DNA from: Dipteris shenzhenensis
Lineage: Eukaryota > Polypodiophyta > Polypodiopsida > Gleicheniales
Direction: 5' to 3' (one strand)
Length of the DNA: 64,000 nucleotides
NCBI GenBank assembly: GCA_047967505.1
Contig: CM106541.1
Part shown: piece after piece, positions 45,380 through 55,714 of the stretch
Numbering within the stretch: the first letter of the stretch is position 1
Layout of the letters: each line of letters opens with the position of its first letter
Position numbers and translations under genes: made by a program
Notes under the pieces: generated by a model
What the model was told of the DNA's origin: nothing
Databases searched by the model: none
The model's input: only the letters and a program-made list of their open reading frames with translations

Positions 45380-46267
45380 TGTCAAGAGTGGCAGCGGAAG
45401 ATGTAAGCAAACTGAAGCTACAGAATCACACAGAGAACACTAGAGACAACAAGATGTGCCACAAACAGATCTGCTGTAACTCAGCCCATAAACCAGGGCA
45501 GCAACTGTAATACAAGGAGTCCTGAACAGGATGAGAAACAGGAGCTGCAGAAGGGGCTGAACTGGAGCAGAGGAAAGGGGCACAAGGAGGCTGGAGCCTA
45601 GGAACGAGGAGGCTGGAGGAGCCTGGAGCGAGGAGGCTGGAGGAGCCTGGACCGAGGAGGCAGGAGCCTGAGGCGAGGAGGCTGGAGCCTAGGAACGAGG
45701 AGGCTGGAGAAGCCTGGAGCGAGGAGGCAGGAGACTGAGGCGAGGAGGCTGGAGGAGCCTGGAGCGAGGAGGCTGGAGGAGCCTGGAGCGAGGAGGCAGG
45801 AGCCTGAGGCGAGGAGGCTGGAGCCTGAGGCGAGGAGGCTGGAGCCTGAGGCTGGAGCGAGGAGGCTGGAGGAGCCTGGAGCGAGGAGGCACGAGCCTGA
45901 GGCGAGGAGGCTGCACCAGAAGATAATCAAAATGAGGAGGGGGAAGGCCCTTATGTAGGGGAGGCCAGGGTAGGTGGTCGGTCTAGTTGGCCTAGGCCGA
46001 CCAGCTGGTCGGCCAGCCAACTGGGCCGACCAGCTGGTCGGCCAGGAGCTGGTCGGCCTGGTCTGTCCCCCGCTTCGGCCCTGTCTTGTGGGTGCCCCCT
46101 CTGAGTGTAGGAATAGCCTCCGACCAATGGAAAATAGTGTCAGATACAAGTGTGGAACCGGGAATGAAAGAACCTCACGAGGGGCGGGCACACCCACAAA
46201 GAAGCCCTCACTCAGAGCAGTGTGCACACAAGTACACTGTAGACAGGAGATGCATATAATGCTAACA
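45380..46267 (-). repeat. C2 3' LTR with long repeat array
   Basis: 888 bp, longer than its partner because of more GAGGAGGCTGGAGGAGCCTG-type units at 45595-45915. GGCCGACCAGCTGGTCGGCC, a perfect palindrome, occurs at 45995-46014 and 46024-46043. Confidence 0.9.
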
Positions 46268-47198
46268 CCCCCTCTCAGCTCCTGTCGAAGAAGCAGGGAG
46301 CTGGGTGAGTTCGCAAGAAGCTGGTACTGTCGATAACGAGCCGGACTGTTGAAGGATGGTGAACGGGAGAGTCCCCCTCGAGAGTATGTTCCCGGTTGGG
46401 GCCATGTAAAGAAACAATCCAAGACTCGGAGTGTAGTGCAAATGAGGAAAGTTTGTCGGTGAAGAGAATCCGGTAGATGGAAACCTGTACGAGAGAGTAA
46501 ATGGAGAAGAGAATGTCTGTCCCCCTCTGAAACTGCGACGATGTTATCCTTCCAGGTGTCATAGTTAGTACCATCAAACTTCTGAGTTTCGGAGAAGTGG
46601 AGAAGGATTGGGATCTGTATCTGGGTGTGGAGATCCGTACTTTTTAGACAGAACTCATGATTTCTTGAGTGGCTAAGGCCCCCCATGTGTTTCAATACCA
46701 AGCAGAGAACTATCGAACCCAAAGATCAAGAGCCAATAAGTTCTGCCAGGAACCCCTGAATAAAGTCGTACGGGTGAAGACGGGAGCCGACCCGATGTGC
46801 GATAAGGAAGGGGGGGAGAGGCTCTTGATGAAGCAGTAGGCTGCTATCGGGGTACAAGGGACAAAATTGCTGCTATCGATAGTCCGGGGTACAAGGGACA
46901 AAATTTAAAAAATATAAATTCACAAAACCCTCTTTCAAGATGCCGACTGGTGCCTGGCTTCGGGGTAGGATGGATGCCGACCAAAATTGGTGCACAAGAG
47001 GCACTGATGTACCTGGATTCAGGGGCAGGAGGAACAAAGACTGCTAACCAGCACAAGGATAAGGCAAAGGGCTGATCACAGAGGCAGGAGGAACATAGGC
47101 TGCCGACCAGCAAGAGAGATGCAGAGAAGAAATCACCCAGGTGTTGGTGGATGCTTCAGTAACCAAGAGGATGGGGAGCACCTAGTGCTCTGATACCA
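46268..47198 (-). pseudogene. C2 internal region with a gag fragment
   Basis: A minus-strand frame starting near 46722 contains HFSETQKFDGTNYDTWKDNI, the copia gag signature. After about 60 residues the similarity stops and the frame runs on into the LTR without recognisable domain. The rest of the internal region (46725-47198) is a non-coding leader. There is no protease, integrase, RT or RNase H, so all enzymes would have to come from other elements. Confidence 0.6.
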
Positions 47199-47984
47199 TG
47201 TCAAGAGTGGCAGCGGAAGATGTAAGCAAACTGAAGCTACAGAATCACACAGAGAACACTAGAGACAACAAGATGTGCCACAAACAGATCTCCTGTAACT
47301 CAGCCCATAAACCAGGGCAGCAACTGTAATACAAGGAGTCCTGAACAGGATGAGAAACAGGAGCTGCAGAAGGGGCTGAACTGGAGCAGAGGAAAGGGGC
47401 ACAAGGAGGCTGGAGCCTAGGAACGAGGAGGCTGGAGGAGCCTGGAGCGAGGATGCTGGAGCCTGGAGCGAGGAGGTAGGAGCCTGAGGCGAGGAGGCTG
47501 GAGCCTAGGAACGAGGAGGCTGGAGGAGCCTGGAGCGAGGAGGCAGGAGCCTGAGGCGAGGAGGCTGGAGGAGCCTGGAGCGAGGAGGCTGGAGGAGCCT
47601 GGAGCGAGGAGGCAGGAGCCTGAGGCGAGGAGGCTGCACCAGAAGATAATCAAAATGAGGAGGGGGAAGGCCCTTATGTAGGGGAGGCCAGGGTAGCTGG
47701 TCGGCCAGCCAACTGGGCCGACCAGCTGGTCGGCCAGGAGCTGGTCGGCCAGGAGTTGGTCGGCCTGGTCTGTCCCCCTCTGTCCCCCGCTTCGGCCCTG
47801 TCTCGTGGGTGCCCCCTCTGAGTGTAGGAATAGCCTCCGACCGATGGAAAATGGTGTCAGATACAAGTGTGGAACCGGGAATGAAAGAACCTCACGAGGG
47901 GCAGGCACACCCACAAAGAAGCCCTCACTCAGAGCAGTGTGCACACAAGTACACTGTAGACAGGAGATGCATATAATGCTAACA
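47199..47984 (-). repeat. C2 5' LTR
   Basis: 786 bp. Same sequence as 45380-46267 but with fewer GC-rich units (array at 47405-47635). Palindrome at 47716-47735. Confidence 0.9.
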
Positions 47985-48589
47985 TAGGGTTGGTCCAGCC
48001 AACCAAAGTTGGCCATGGGGAGTCAGTTTTACCCCTTGCTGTGTCGGCCATTTTGGAGAGCCCTTTGGGGCTATAAAAGAGGGCACTTGTGACCCCTTTA
48101 CACATCACCTGGACCAGCCTTCCAAGGAGCAGCAAGGAGCAGTAGATCAGCAGCTTCTGGGCCTCATCCAGGAGGAGAGAAGGGGGCTGGAGAGATGCAG
48201 ACTAAGCTTGAAGGAGGTCCCCCCCTAGGCTAAGGTTCTAGATAGCGAGGTGGAGGGATCCTTGGGACAGAGCGTCTACATATGCTCAGTGGAGCACGCG
48301 GGCTCAGGGATCCAGAGGTGCTAGGCATTTAGCAAAAGAACCTTTTGGTATTGTATCTTGTCCAATTTAAGGACGGACGGAAATATAAAGTGTTGCTTCT
48401 ATATTTGTCTCTAAGCACAATCTATTTGCTAGTTTGCACATACACATGAATGTTGTGAAGTACACACACTTGATGAAGCATTGATTCCATAGTGAAACAC
48501 TTCCGTGTGTAATTCCTGGGCAAATTATCAGTCTTAGCTGCAGAATACCCTCTGTGTGAGAGAGGTCACTTTTTCCACACACACCCCAA

Positions 48590-49080
48590 CCCGATATCAA
48601 TGCGGAATACTTTTAATCCTTCCATGTTTCCTTCTCTACCTCGGCCTTCCCTTCTCTAAATTTTTCAAATGCCTGAGCTTTCTTGGCCAAGCAGTATACC
48701 CAAGTCATCTCACTAAAGTCATCAACAAATAGAAAAGAATACCTTGAACCTGCGAACGAGTTTGTTGACATTGGTCCGCAAATGTCATAATGGACCAGCT
48801 CCAATGATCCCTTAGCCCTCCAAGCAAGCCTAGCTGACTTTATCTGTGCCCCTCCACCATCCTTGACTTTTGCATTTCTATCAGAGTGACTTAATTAACA
48901 TGACCAAACCTTTCATGCCACAATTTTGAGTGCCCGTGGTCCCCATGTAAGACTAAGGCACGCAACCAGTATAAACCATTTTCCTCGACACCTTGTGCCA
49001 CCATCTGTCCATTTTTTTTGGATGTGACGGTGACTTCTCCATTTTCGAAGAGTAACTAACATCTTATGCTTATCCATCTA
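48590..49080 (-). pseudogene. Copia-A integrase N-terminal part
   Basis: Minus strand. A HHCC pre-integrase half is visible (KLWHERFGHVN near 48900-48935), then MELVHYDICGPMS with the first catalytic Asp (48804 downward), SFLFVDDFSEMTWVYCLAKK and a decayed FRIDIG that should be the second-Asp motif, where solo LTR C interrupts. The other side of the insertion resumes with GEFTSTEF at 44885. Confidence 0.82.
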
Positions 49081-49082
49081 CC

Positions 49083-49319
49083 TCATGGAGAGCAGATTCT
49101 TGCAAAGATTTGGAACATATAGCACACTAGATTTACCATTTCTTCTCCCGCTGTGGTGATGAATGGAATACTACCTATACCCTTCACAGGGCATGTCCAG
49201 TGATCCCCCACACTCGCCTTCGAATCAAGATGGGTCCTCTCCATAGTCTTAAACCACTCTTTCATGTTGGACGTGTTTTGAGGCGCCGCTGTCCACGCAC
49301 CAACCCTCCTTGTTGTCAC
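49083..49319 (-). pseudogene. Copia-A protease
   Basis: Minus-strand frame of 78 residues aligned to the copia protease region (SVGDHWTCPVKGIGSIPF, VCYMFQIFARI). The active-site DSGAS is replaced by TAAPQ-like sequence (GAWTAAPQNTSNMKEWF), so the catalytic Asp is lost or shifted out of frame. Confidence 0.65.
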
Positions 49320-49397
49320 TCGCTACGTGAGCGGAGCAGTGCTCTATGCACAAGAAGAGCTCTCATTGGCCGACTCTGTCATTGGCTCCTCCTTGCT

Positions 49398-49860
49398 TTA
49401 CCCATCTAGATGTGGGGAATCACAGAGTCCGCCGTTGTCCCTACGATTAAAGCCAGGGCTTGCTTCAAGTTCATCTACATCTACCCGCTCAAGAATCCTC
49501 CCATGTTGTCTAACACATCCTACGGCTTTACCTCCGTTCCCATTGAAAGTTTCCACAGCTTCCGAGCCACAAGATGACTCCAAATCTTTACCTTCCAGAT
49601 GGTATAATTGGTCCCATCCAGCTTCCCGGACTCTCCAAAGGTAGGGATAGTATAAGAAGGAACATGACTGGAGGAGGAGGTATGAAGAGCAGTGGCTGAA
49701 GATTCTGACTTCAACATGTCTGCTGCAATTTTCACACAGCAAAGAATCTCCAAATAGAACGTGCGGCAAGTAGAATAGAACTCTACAAACCTGATTCAAA
49801 TTGGAGTTGCTTTCGAGTAGAAGAACTCCTTCCTTCGATGTGAGGGCATCAAGAGATAGG
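49398..49860 (-). pseudogene. Copia-A gag
   Basis: The minus strand contains KLDGTNYTIWKVKIWSHLVARKLW (about 49545-49620), the copia gag N-terminal signature. The start probably lies near 49716 (MLKSESSATALHTSS). The rest of gag, including the knuckle, lies in 49320-49540 but is unreadable. Confidence 0.72.
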
Positions 49861-49879
49861 GAACCGTGCTCTAATACCA
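49861..49879 (-). other. Primer-binding site of Copia-A
   Basis: The minus strand reads TGGTATTAGAGCACGGTTC directly after the 5' LTR. Confidence 0.78.
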
Positions 49880-50488
49880 TGTTGGAAATGAAGGAAAGAA
49901 TCTCTCTTAACCTCACAACCTATGCAGAATAGGAGCAGCTCCATCTCACACTCAATGATACAGACCACACTTGAATACCTCACTCAAAAGATAGAGCATT
50001 AACAGCGTACACAAGAGTTATTCCTCCACCAAATAGTGGGCAAAACACAGCTCAAGGTGAGCACAAAAGAACTAGCAAGAGCTGGACTGTAAACTGAGAA
50101 CTCTTAGTGGGTCTTCTCCTACTCCGTGCTGCCTTGGATGGGTTCTGTGGCTGATGGAGAAGTGAGGGGGGAAGAGGGGTATCTATAGGAGGCATGCAGC
50201 CCCTGGAGGTGGCCGACCTAGGAGTTGGTTTTCCAGGGGGCTGGCCGACCTGCCAATCGGCCCCTATGGTATCCCAACCGACCCTCCCTAGGGGGCCTAT
50301 ACAAGGGGCTGCCAGGGGGTTCAGTAGACCTGCTGCCCCTGCCCTTTGTGGCCTGCCACACAGCCCCCTATGATGCTGTCCTGCAACCCACATAACAGTC
50401 CCTCATGATCCATCCCCCTCACAATCATATGCCCCCCCCTTGTCCTCCTCATATGGGCGCTCACAGGTGGGGGACATTACTTCCAACA
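49880..50488 (-). repeat. Copia-A 5' LTR
   Basis: Minus strand start TGTTGGAAGTAATG at 50488. Contains the box CATATGAGGAG in the plus-strand sense (50449-50460), GGTCGGCC motifs (50210-50260) and a CCTATAGATA TATA-like element (minus, about 50180). Confidence 0.85.
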
Positions 50489-51394
50489 GTCATTGTGTAA
50501 CCAGCCTTGAGCTGAGAGTTGAATGCAAGAGTTGAATTTGATTTAAGGTATTAGAAGTGTAGTATAACGTGGTAACTATACCGAATGCCAATGGTAAATG
50601 AATTGAGCTTTACTCAATTTTAAGCTGGTTTCCTAGAATAGATGTGAATATGATATCCTTACTCTAATATATGAAAGGAAGACGATAAAGAGACCCTTGG
50701 ATGACACAGGCTGTGGAATCCATAAGTCAGACACACATGTCAATGTTATTGCTACATGACCCGATATTGGTCAATATATATATCTAGATGAATCCAAGAA
50801 CATGCCCAAACTCATCCTCTAAAAACATAGTTTCAATCTCATGATAGTCACTCATAAAGTTGAAAACCCTAAACTCCATCATGCATAGGAGCGACAATGG
50901 GTGTAGAAGATAGTATAAACATATGCTCTCACACATATAAATCCACACACCCACACATACTTGAGCATTCATTTATACAAAGATATTCGTACTAAGTTTC
51001 TGCCGATACTCCAGAGGTGTGAAGGGCAGACTCAGTCATGACGAAGGCTAGCACTAAAGAAGAAGGCTAATAAAAAGGGAGTCCACAATCTCTTCATTCA
51101 ATCTACAACTACTTGTGAAGGCTAAATGATTTCATTTTAGTCTCTCCTAGACGAGCATCTAAGTAAAAAAATGATTAGACAATCTTGTTGATAGGGCAAC
51201 ACACCACTTAAGATATAAAGACTTATTGCAATATCAGCAGACCGCAACATGGACAAAAAAAACTTCACAAGGGGAAATTTGCATGTCCGCTAATACAACA
51301 AAAGCATATATCTAGATAAATCCAGAAACATGTCCAAACTCATCCTCTAAAAACATAACATAGTAGTTTCACAAATAGATAGTGAAGCACCAAG
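50489..51394. other. Unassigned AT-rich region
   Basis: No gene seen. A direct repeat of about 50 bases (TATCTAGAT.AATCC.A.AACATG..CCAAACTCATCC) occurs at about 50778 and 51309. Confidence 0.4.
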
Positions 51395-51760
51395 AGTTAG
51401 TGCTAGCGAAAGATTCAAGTGGAAAAAGTATACAATTAAATTTGATTATTTATTCTATTAGAGTAGAATGTGCCTTCTAACTGATAACAAATGAGATGCC
51501 AAATGCTTTTCAAATGTCATGACAACCCAAGGAATTCAAGAGATTTATGTTCTTCTAAAGAGACATTTCTTCTCACCAAAAGTTAGCGTTAGTGAAAAAC
51601 TCAGGTGGAAAAAGTATACAATTAAATATGATTATTATTCTAATAGAGTAGAATGTGCCTCCTAACTAATAAAAAATTGAGATGCCAAATGCTTTTTAAA
51701 TGTCATGACAACCCAAGGAATTCAAGAGATTTATGTTCTTCTAAAGAGATAGTTCTTCTC
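51395..51760 (+). repeat. 186-bp tandem duplication
   Basis: 51395-51580 and 51581-51760 match closely, each ending AGAGATTTATGTTCTTCTAAAGAGA. It lies directly before a gypsy integrase fragment. Confidence 0.9.
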
Positions 51761-51767
51761 AATACGT

Positions 51768-52687
51768 ATGAGTATGGATGTCCAAAACTTTGTAATAAAC
51801 TGCCGTAAGTGTCAAGTCAGTAAAGTAGAGCATCGTACTTTAAGCAACTTGCTTCATTCATTACAAATCCCGTCTAGCAAATCAAAAAGCATCTCCATGG
51901 CTTTTATGATTGATTTATATAAGACTCAAAAGAGACTTGTCTCTTTGTAGGTAATCATAGATAGGTCAGCCAAAAGGGCTCAAAGTTTCAAAACTCTTGT
52001 AAGAAAGATTGTTTTAGAAGGCGTTTTCAAGCTATAAGGGCTACCAAACAGTATGTTCGTATACCGGATAGCAAGTTTGATAGTCACTTTTTAAGTGTTG
52101 TCTTTCATAGGTAAGAAACTAAATTTAGTGCATGCACGTCTTCCTATCAGAAGTCAAAAATCTTGTTAGAAAGATTGTTCGTAGAAGGCATTTTCAAGTT
52201 ATAAAGGCTATCAACCAATATGTTAGTATACAGGAGAGCAAGTTTGATAGTCACTTATGAAGTGCTGTCTTTCATAGGTAAGAAACCAAATTTCATGCAT
52301 GCACATCTTCCTTTCAAAAGTCAAAAGGTCAAATAAAAAGAGTTGATCTAAATTTAAACACACATCACACGCTAGGAGCAGATATAAGTAGGAGGCAAAC
52401 GAGTTGGGAAGACTGGCTTTCAATTCCAAAAGAGCATATTAAGTCAAAAGGAAGACAAATTAGGAAGAGTACCTTTCAATTCTAGAATCTGTCAATAACA
52501 ATTCTAAACATCAGCACTTCACTGTCGTCCATCATGTTGATGTATCGATTACAGCCTAGATCACTAGTGCCAATAGGACTTGAGGAGGAAAGGGTCAAAG
52601 CTGCCAAATACTTCGTCAAAGATAGGAATCACATGATAACACATGCTAAAGATAGTGATAAAAGAATGGTGAGGATTATGTTACACT
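51768..52687 (+). pseudogene. Gypsy-5 integrase, decayed
   Basis: DVQNFVINCRKCQVSK (CC half of the zinc site, 51777-51825) leads to SMAFMIDLYKTQ, where the first catalytic Asp motif (normally MDFI) has changed, and then VIIDRSAKRAQS (about 51951). The stretch DSKFDSHFLSVVFHR (about 52068) corresponds to the second-Asp region and is duplicated at about 52234. A later segment (LVPIGLEEERVKAAKYFVKDRNHMITHAKDS, 52564-52660) fits the region after the core. Element E interrupts at 52688. It has many frame changes and is clearly dead. Confidence 0.65.
51987..52320 (+). repeat. 166-bp tandem duplication within the integrase
   Basis: TCTTGT.AGAAAGATTGTT at 51995 recurs at 52161, and GCAAGTTTGATAGTCACTT at 52073 recurs at 52239. 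The second copy carries independent substitutions. Confidence 0.88.
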
Positions 52688-52983
52688 TGTTGGGATATCT
52701 CAAGGTGTATGCCTCAGGCACACCTTGGTTTCTATGTGTGAGTGCTAGAGGCACAGTTAGGTGCCCACAAGCACAGTTAGGTGGTGGAAAGCCACATAAG
52801 ATGATTGAGAGAATCTAGGAGCAGATTGAGGAGATGATTGTGGAGCTCTGAAGTCATCAGTGATGTCAGTGAGCATGTATGAGGTGCCTACTTAAGGACC
52901 TCACTCTTCTTCATTCTACAAGCAAGTAATGCAAGTATTCTGAGTTTGTGTCCACTCTACTGTTTTCCTTCAGTTTTCCAACA
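52688..52983 (+). repeat. Element E 5' LTR
   Basis: 296 bp, with a CCTCAGGCACACCTTGG segment near the start that is an imperfect inverted repeat of CAAGGTGTATGCCTCAGG just before it. Confidence 0.95.
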
Positions 52984-53845
52984 TGGTATCAGAGCCATTT
53001 GATCCCCCTTGAGCCCATTTCTGCCACATCATCATCTTCTTCTTCATCTTCTTCTTCTCCATTTTCCTCTTTCTTCCCAAAATCTTTGAGAGCTTGGTTC
53101 TCCACCTACAAACGACCATTGCCCAAACCCTCTGAGCTGGAAACTCCTCTAGTATGGGCGAACTTCCACCTACAAGCAATTGAAGAAAAAACGTCTGTGG
53201 TGGCTGCCATTCTCCAAACAGCGAATTTCTTCTGTTGCTCAATACTCCCTGCCTGCTCCGCCATTGCCTGAGCCCTCTTAGGAGTAGATGGGCGACCTCA
53301 AGACGAAGATTTTGAGCCATTTTTCAGGTCATTTGGTTCAGTAACGAGGGAGAAATCGTCAAAACTCAGGTTCAGCCTGTAGCAACTCTCCCGGGCAAAA
53401 GTGCACACCATTTCGTCCAACCTCTATGCTGGACCCTCTCTGGTATATGAGCTTTCTTTTGCTTCAGAAAGCCCTCTTTTCCTTGCTTTGAAGAGTGAGC
53501 TACAAGCCCTCCAAGTTCAGCTTTTCAGTTTTGACAGTTTTGGACAAGTTTTTGAAGATGATGCTACATAAAATGCTACTCTAGCATTTCTGGTTTTTTT
53601 TTGAAGCTTTCAATAACTTCAGTACAAGTGTGGCTTCAGTTTTGTTTTGAATTACTAGACCTGGTTTTGATTGGAAAGTATTTATTTCACCCACTTCTAT
53701 GAAGCATGTAAGAAGAAGCATCATTGATTGAAATTTGGTCACAAGACTTTGCTACATTAAATGCTTATATTTTGAAGCATTTCAGTTGTTATTCTAAGCC
53801 CTGTAAGAGAGAAGACACTGCCCAATACCTGGGTTAGACCCTCTC

Positions 53846-54058
53846 ATGGCTTGCTTATGCAAAATATGTGAAAAGCCAAAACATAAAGCAATGTCTTGTT
53901 ATGCTACAAAGGATGAAAATGCCAATCTGACTTCCTTGTTGAAGATTGCCAAAACAATGGTTGCCAAAAAGGAAGCAACTTCAAAGACAGAAAATGCAAA
54001 TCTACTTTCAGTTGATGAGCCTCCACAAGATGAGGCATCCTTTGAAGATTCATTTTAA
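53846..54058 (+). CDS. Element E zinc-knuckle ORF (70 aa)
   Basis: A 70-residue frame starting MACLCKICEKPKHKAMSCYA. CKICEKPKHKAMSC is an exact CX2CX4HX4C arrangement, the nucleocapsid-type zinc knuckle, followed by a Lys-rich and then an acidic tail (SVDEPPQDEASFEDSF). It could be the C-terminal rump of gag kept when pol was lost. The knuckle is intact although capsid and enzymes are gone, so it may still bind element RNA. Whether it is translated alone is unknown; ATG context is unremarkable. Confidence 0.6.
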   Translation: MACLCKICEKPKHKAMSCYATKDENANLTSLLKIAKTMVAKKEATSKTENANLLSVDEPPQDEASFEDSF

Positions 54059-54433
54059 AACATCTCTATGTATGCTCCAGATCTCTCTTTTTATGTCAAG
54101 GTACTCAGCCTGGATAGTCCTCCAAAATGAATGAAAATAAACTATTGTGTTTTGTGTGTTTTGTAAATACCTCTGGTCACCTTATGATGTAGGCCATGTG
54201 TATGTTTTGTTCCATGGTACCTCATGCAGACATTGTGTGCATGTACATGTAGGGGAGATAACCATTGGAAGGTCTTTCTGTATCCCTTTCTGTTTACCTT
54301 ACACCCAAGGGAACCCTTGCTAGCATGAGAACCTAGCCATAGATTAATCCTTGACCACTATGAGATGGCATGAGAAACTATGAGACTAGATGTATCCTTA
54401 ACATAGCCTGAGGCATTCCCTTGAGGGCGGGTT

Positions 54434-54729
54434 TGTTGGGATATCTCAAGGTGTATGCCTCAGGCACACCTTGGTTTCTATGTGTGAGTGCTAGAGGCAC
54501 AGTTAGGTGCCCACAAGCACAGTTAGGTGGTGGAAAGCCACATAAGATGATTGAGAGAATCTAGGAGCAGATTGAGGAGATGATTGTGGAGCTCTGAAGT
54601 CATCAGTGATGTCAGTGAGCATGTATGAGGTGCCTACTTAAGGACCTCACTCTTCTTCATTCTACAAGCAAGTAATGCAAGTATTCTGAGTTTGTGTCCA
54701 CTCTACTCTTTTCCTTCAGTTTTCCAACA
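54434..54729 (+). repeat. Element E 3' LTR
   Basis: 296 bp, one base different from the 5' LTR. Confidence 0.95.
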
Positions 54730-54734
54730 ACACT

Positions 54735-55690
54735 GCCCTGCAGCAGCCAGCTGCTACTCTGCTCCTGCATTATGCACTTCCACAACAGCCTCATCCCAAA
54801 GGCTTGCTGAATGTTGGGACCTGAGTTTACACTTGGTCCAAACCTCGAGTTACAAATAAGAATTTCCCTGCCTACATTTGCAATCATTCTAATACACAAA
54901 TCCAAAGCGACACTCAAAATATAACTTTTGGAATATGCACCTATACCCTCACATTGCCCAAGGCGACAAACTACCTGCCCCCTTCGGTCAAAGTGTAAGC
55001 TTTGTTCAATTGCTTTGGACCAACTCTATGTATATTGACAACAACTGGCCATATGGAGCGAAGTATGAATACACCATTTCCATCCTCATCGAAGCTTGTT
55101 GCAAGCTATTGTAAGCTCTCCCTTCGTTCACAACAAATCATTGTACGAAAAAGGAGACAAATTGGCTTATGAAAGTAATATACAACGCCACATAGGGCTA
55201 AGGCATTATAAATGTCTACAAAACAAATAAGAACCTTCTCAACCGTCTAGCAACTAGGAATCCAAATACCTTTTCAAACTGGAACTATCACCTTACAAAA
55301 AAATCCGACATCTCAACCGACAAAACTCTGTAACCCTGATAAAGTGTTTCCTGCCACATTGCCACCATCTCACGACTAGGAATGCAAAGAAAAGATAGCA
55401 TCGGAAAACATCAAGAGAATATGAGGAAAGAAGCCAAGTCCCTAGAAACAGCACGCATCACCATACTAGACACAATAGAACCCATAAAAAGAGTGCGCCT
55501 AAGATGGCTGAGGCGCCTCTGCGCGCGTTACTCTGCAAGATTGGAGAGTGCTCGAGTTTGATTTAAAAGTGCCAGTTTGAAGAGTGCTCCAGATCCAAAA
55601 TCTGATATCTGTGCGGTACTAAAAGCCGAGGAGACCGAGTCGTTTCAAAATTGCAAGAGGAGAATGTCAAATCTGTGCGTCATTAAGGTA
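54735..55690. other. Unassigned region downstream of MOZART1
   Basis: No coding motif or repeat recognised. The right end (about 55400-55690) probably contains the 3' UTR of the minus-strand MOZART1 gene. Confidence 0.35.
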
Positions 55691-55714
55691 ATGGTGTGAG
55701 ATTAAAGCGCAACC

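Larger units (their letters stand above)
45380..47984 (-). mobile_element. Element C2, non-autonomous LTR retrotransposon with a GC-rich repeat in its LTRs
   Basis: 2605 bp inside solo LTR C, flanked by TAGGG (45375-45379 and 47985-47989). Read on the minus strand the 5' LTR is 47199-47984 and the 3' LTR 45380-46267. The primer-binding site TGGTATCAGAGCACTAGG (47181-47198) and polypurine tract AGGAGCTGAGAGGGGG (46268-46283) are present. The internal region is 931 bp with one gag motif only. Outside the repeat array the LTRs differ at only a handful of sites, so the insertion is recent. Confidence 0.93.
44886..48583 (+). repeat. Solo LTR C, split by C2
   Basis: Starts TGTTGGAAATGG right after a CCCCC run in the Copia-A integrase, and ends CACACA before CCCCA. 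Without C2 it is about 1088 bp. It resembles the LTR of element B (TGTTGGAAA..GGTCACCTCCCC start, the CCCCCATATGAGGAGA box at 44924, and TATAAAA at 48072) but has no second LTR or internal region. Confidence 0.78.
36940..50488 (-). mobile_element. Copia-A, minus-strand copia hosting nested insertions
   Basis: The right (5') LTR is 49880-50488 and the left (3') LTR 36940-37729, cut at its outer left end by the LTR-X element. On the minus strand it carries a TGGTATTAGAGCACGG primer-binding site, gag, protease, integrase, RT, RNase H and a TTGAGAGGGG polypurine tract (37730-37740). Three insertions interrupt it: B (37762-40817), D (about 40917-42815) and C (44886-48583, holding C2). Without them it would be about 5 kb. 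Its LTRs differ far more than those of B or C2, as expected for the oldest layer. Confidence 0.88.
52688..54729 (+). mobile_element. Element E, very young non-autonomous LTR retrotransposon
   Basis: 2042 bp, flanked by ACACT (52683-52687 and 54730-54734). Both LTRs are 296 bp, start TGTTGGGATATC and end TTTTCCAACA; I see one difference between them (TACTGTTTT versus TACTCTTTT). TGGTATCAGAGCC (52984) and a G-rich tract (54421-54433) are the primer sites. The 1450-bp internal region holds a long pyrimidine-rich leader and a CCHC motif, with no pol. It interrupts the Gypsy-5 integrase. Confidence 0.95.

Noticed and set aside
45598-46722. A 374-residue minus-strand open frame with LLAPGSSSLL-type repeats
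   Set aside because: Most of it is the GC-rich minisatellite of the C2 LTR read in a frame without stops; only the first 60 residues resemble gag.
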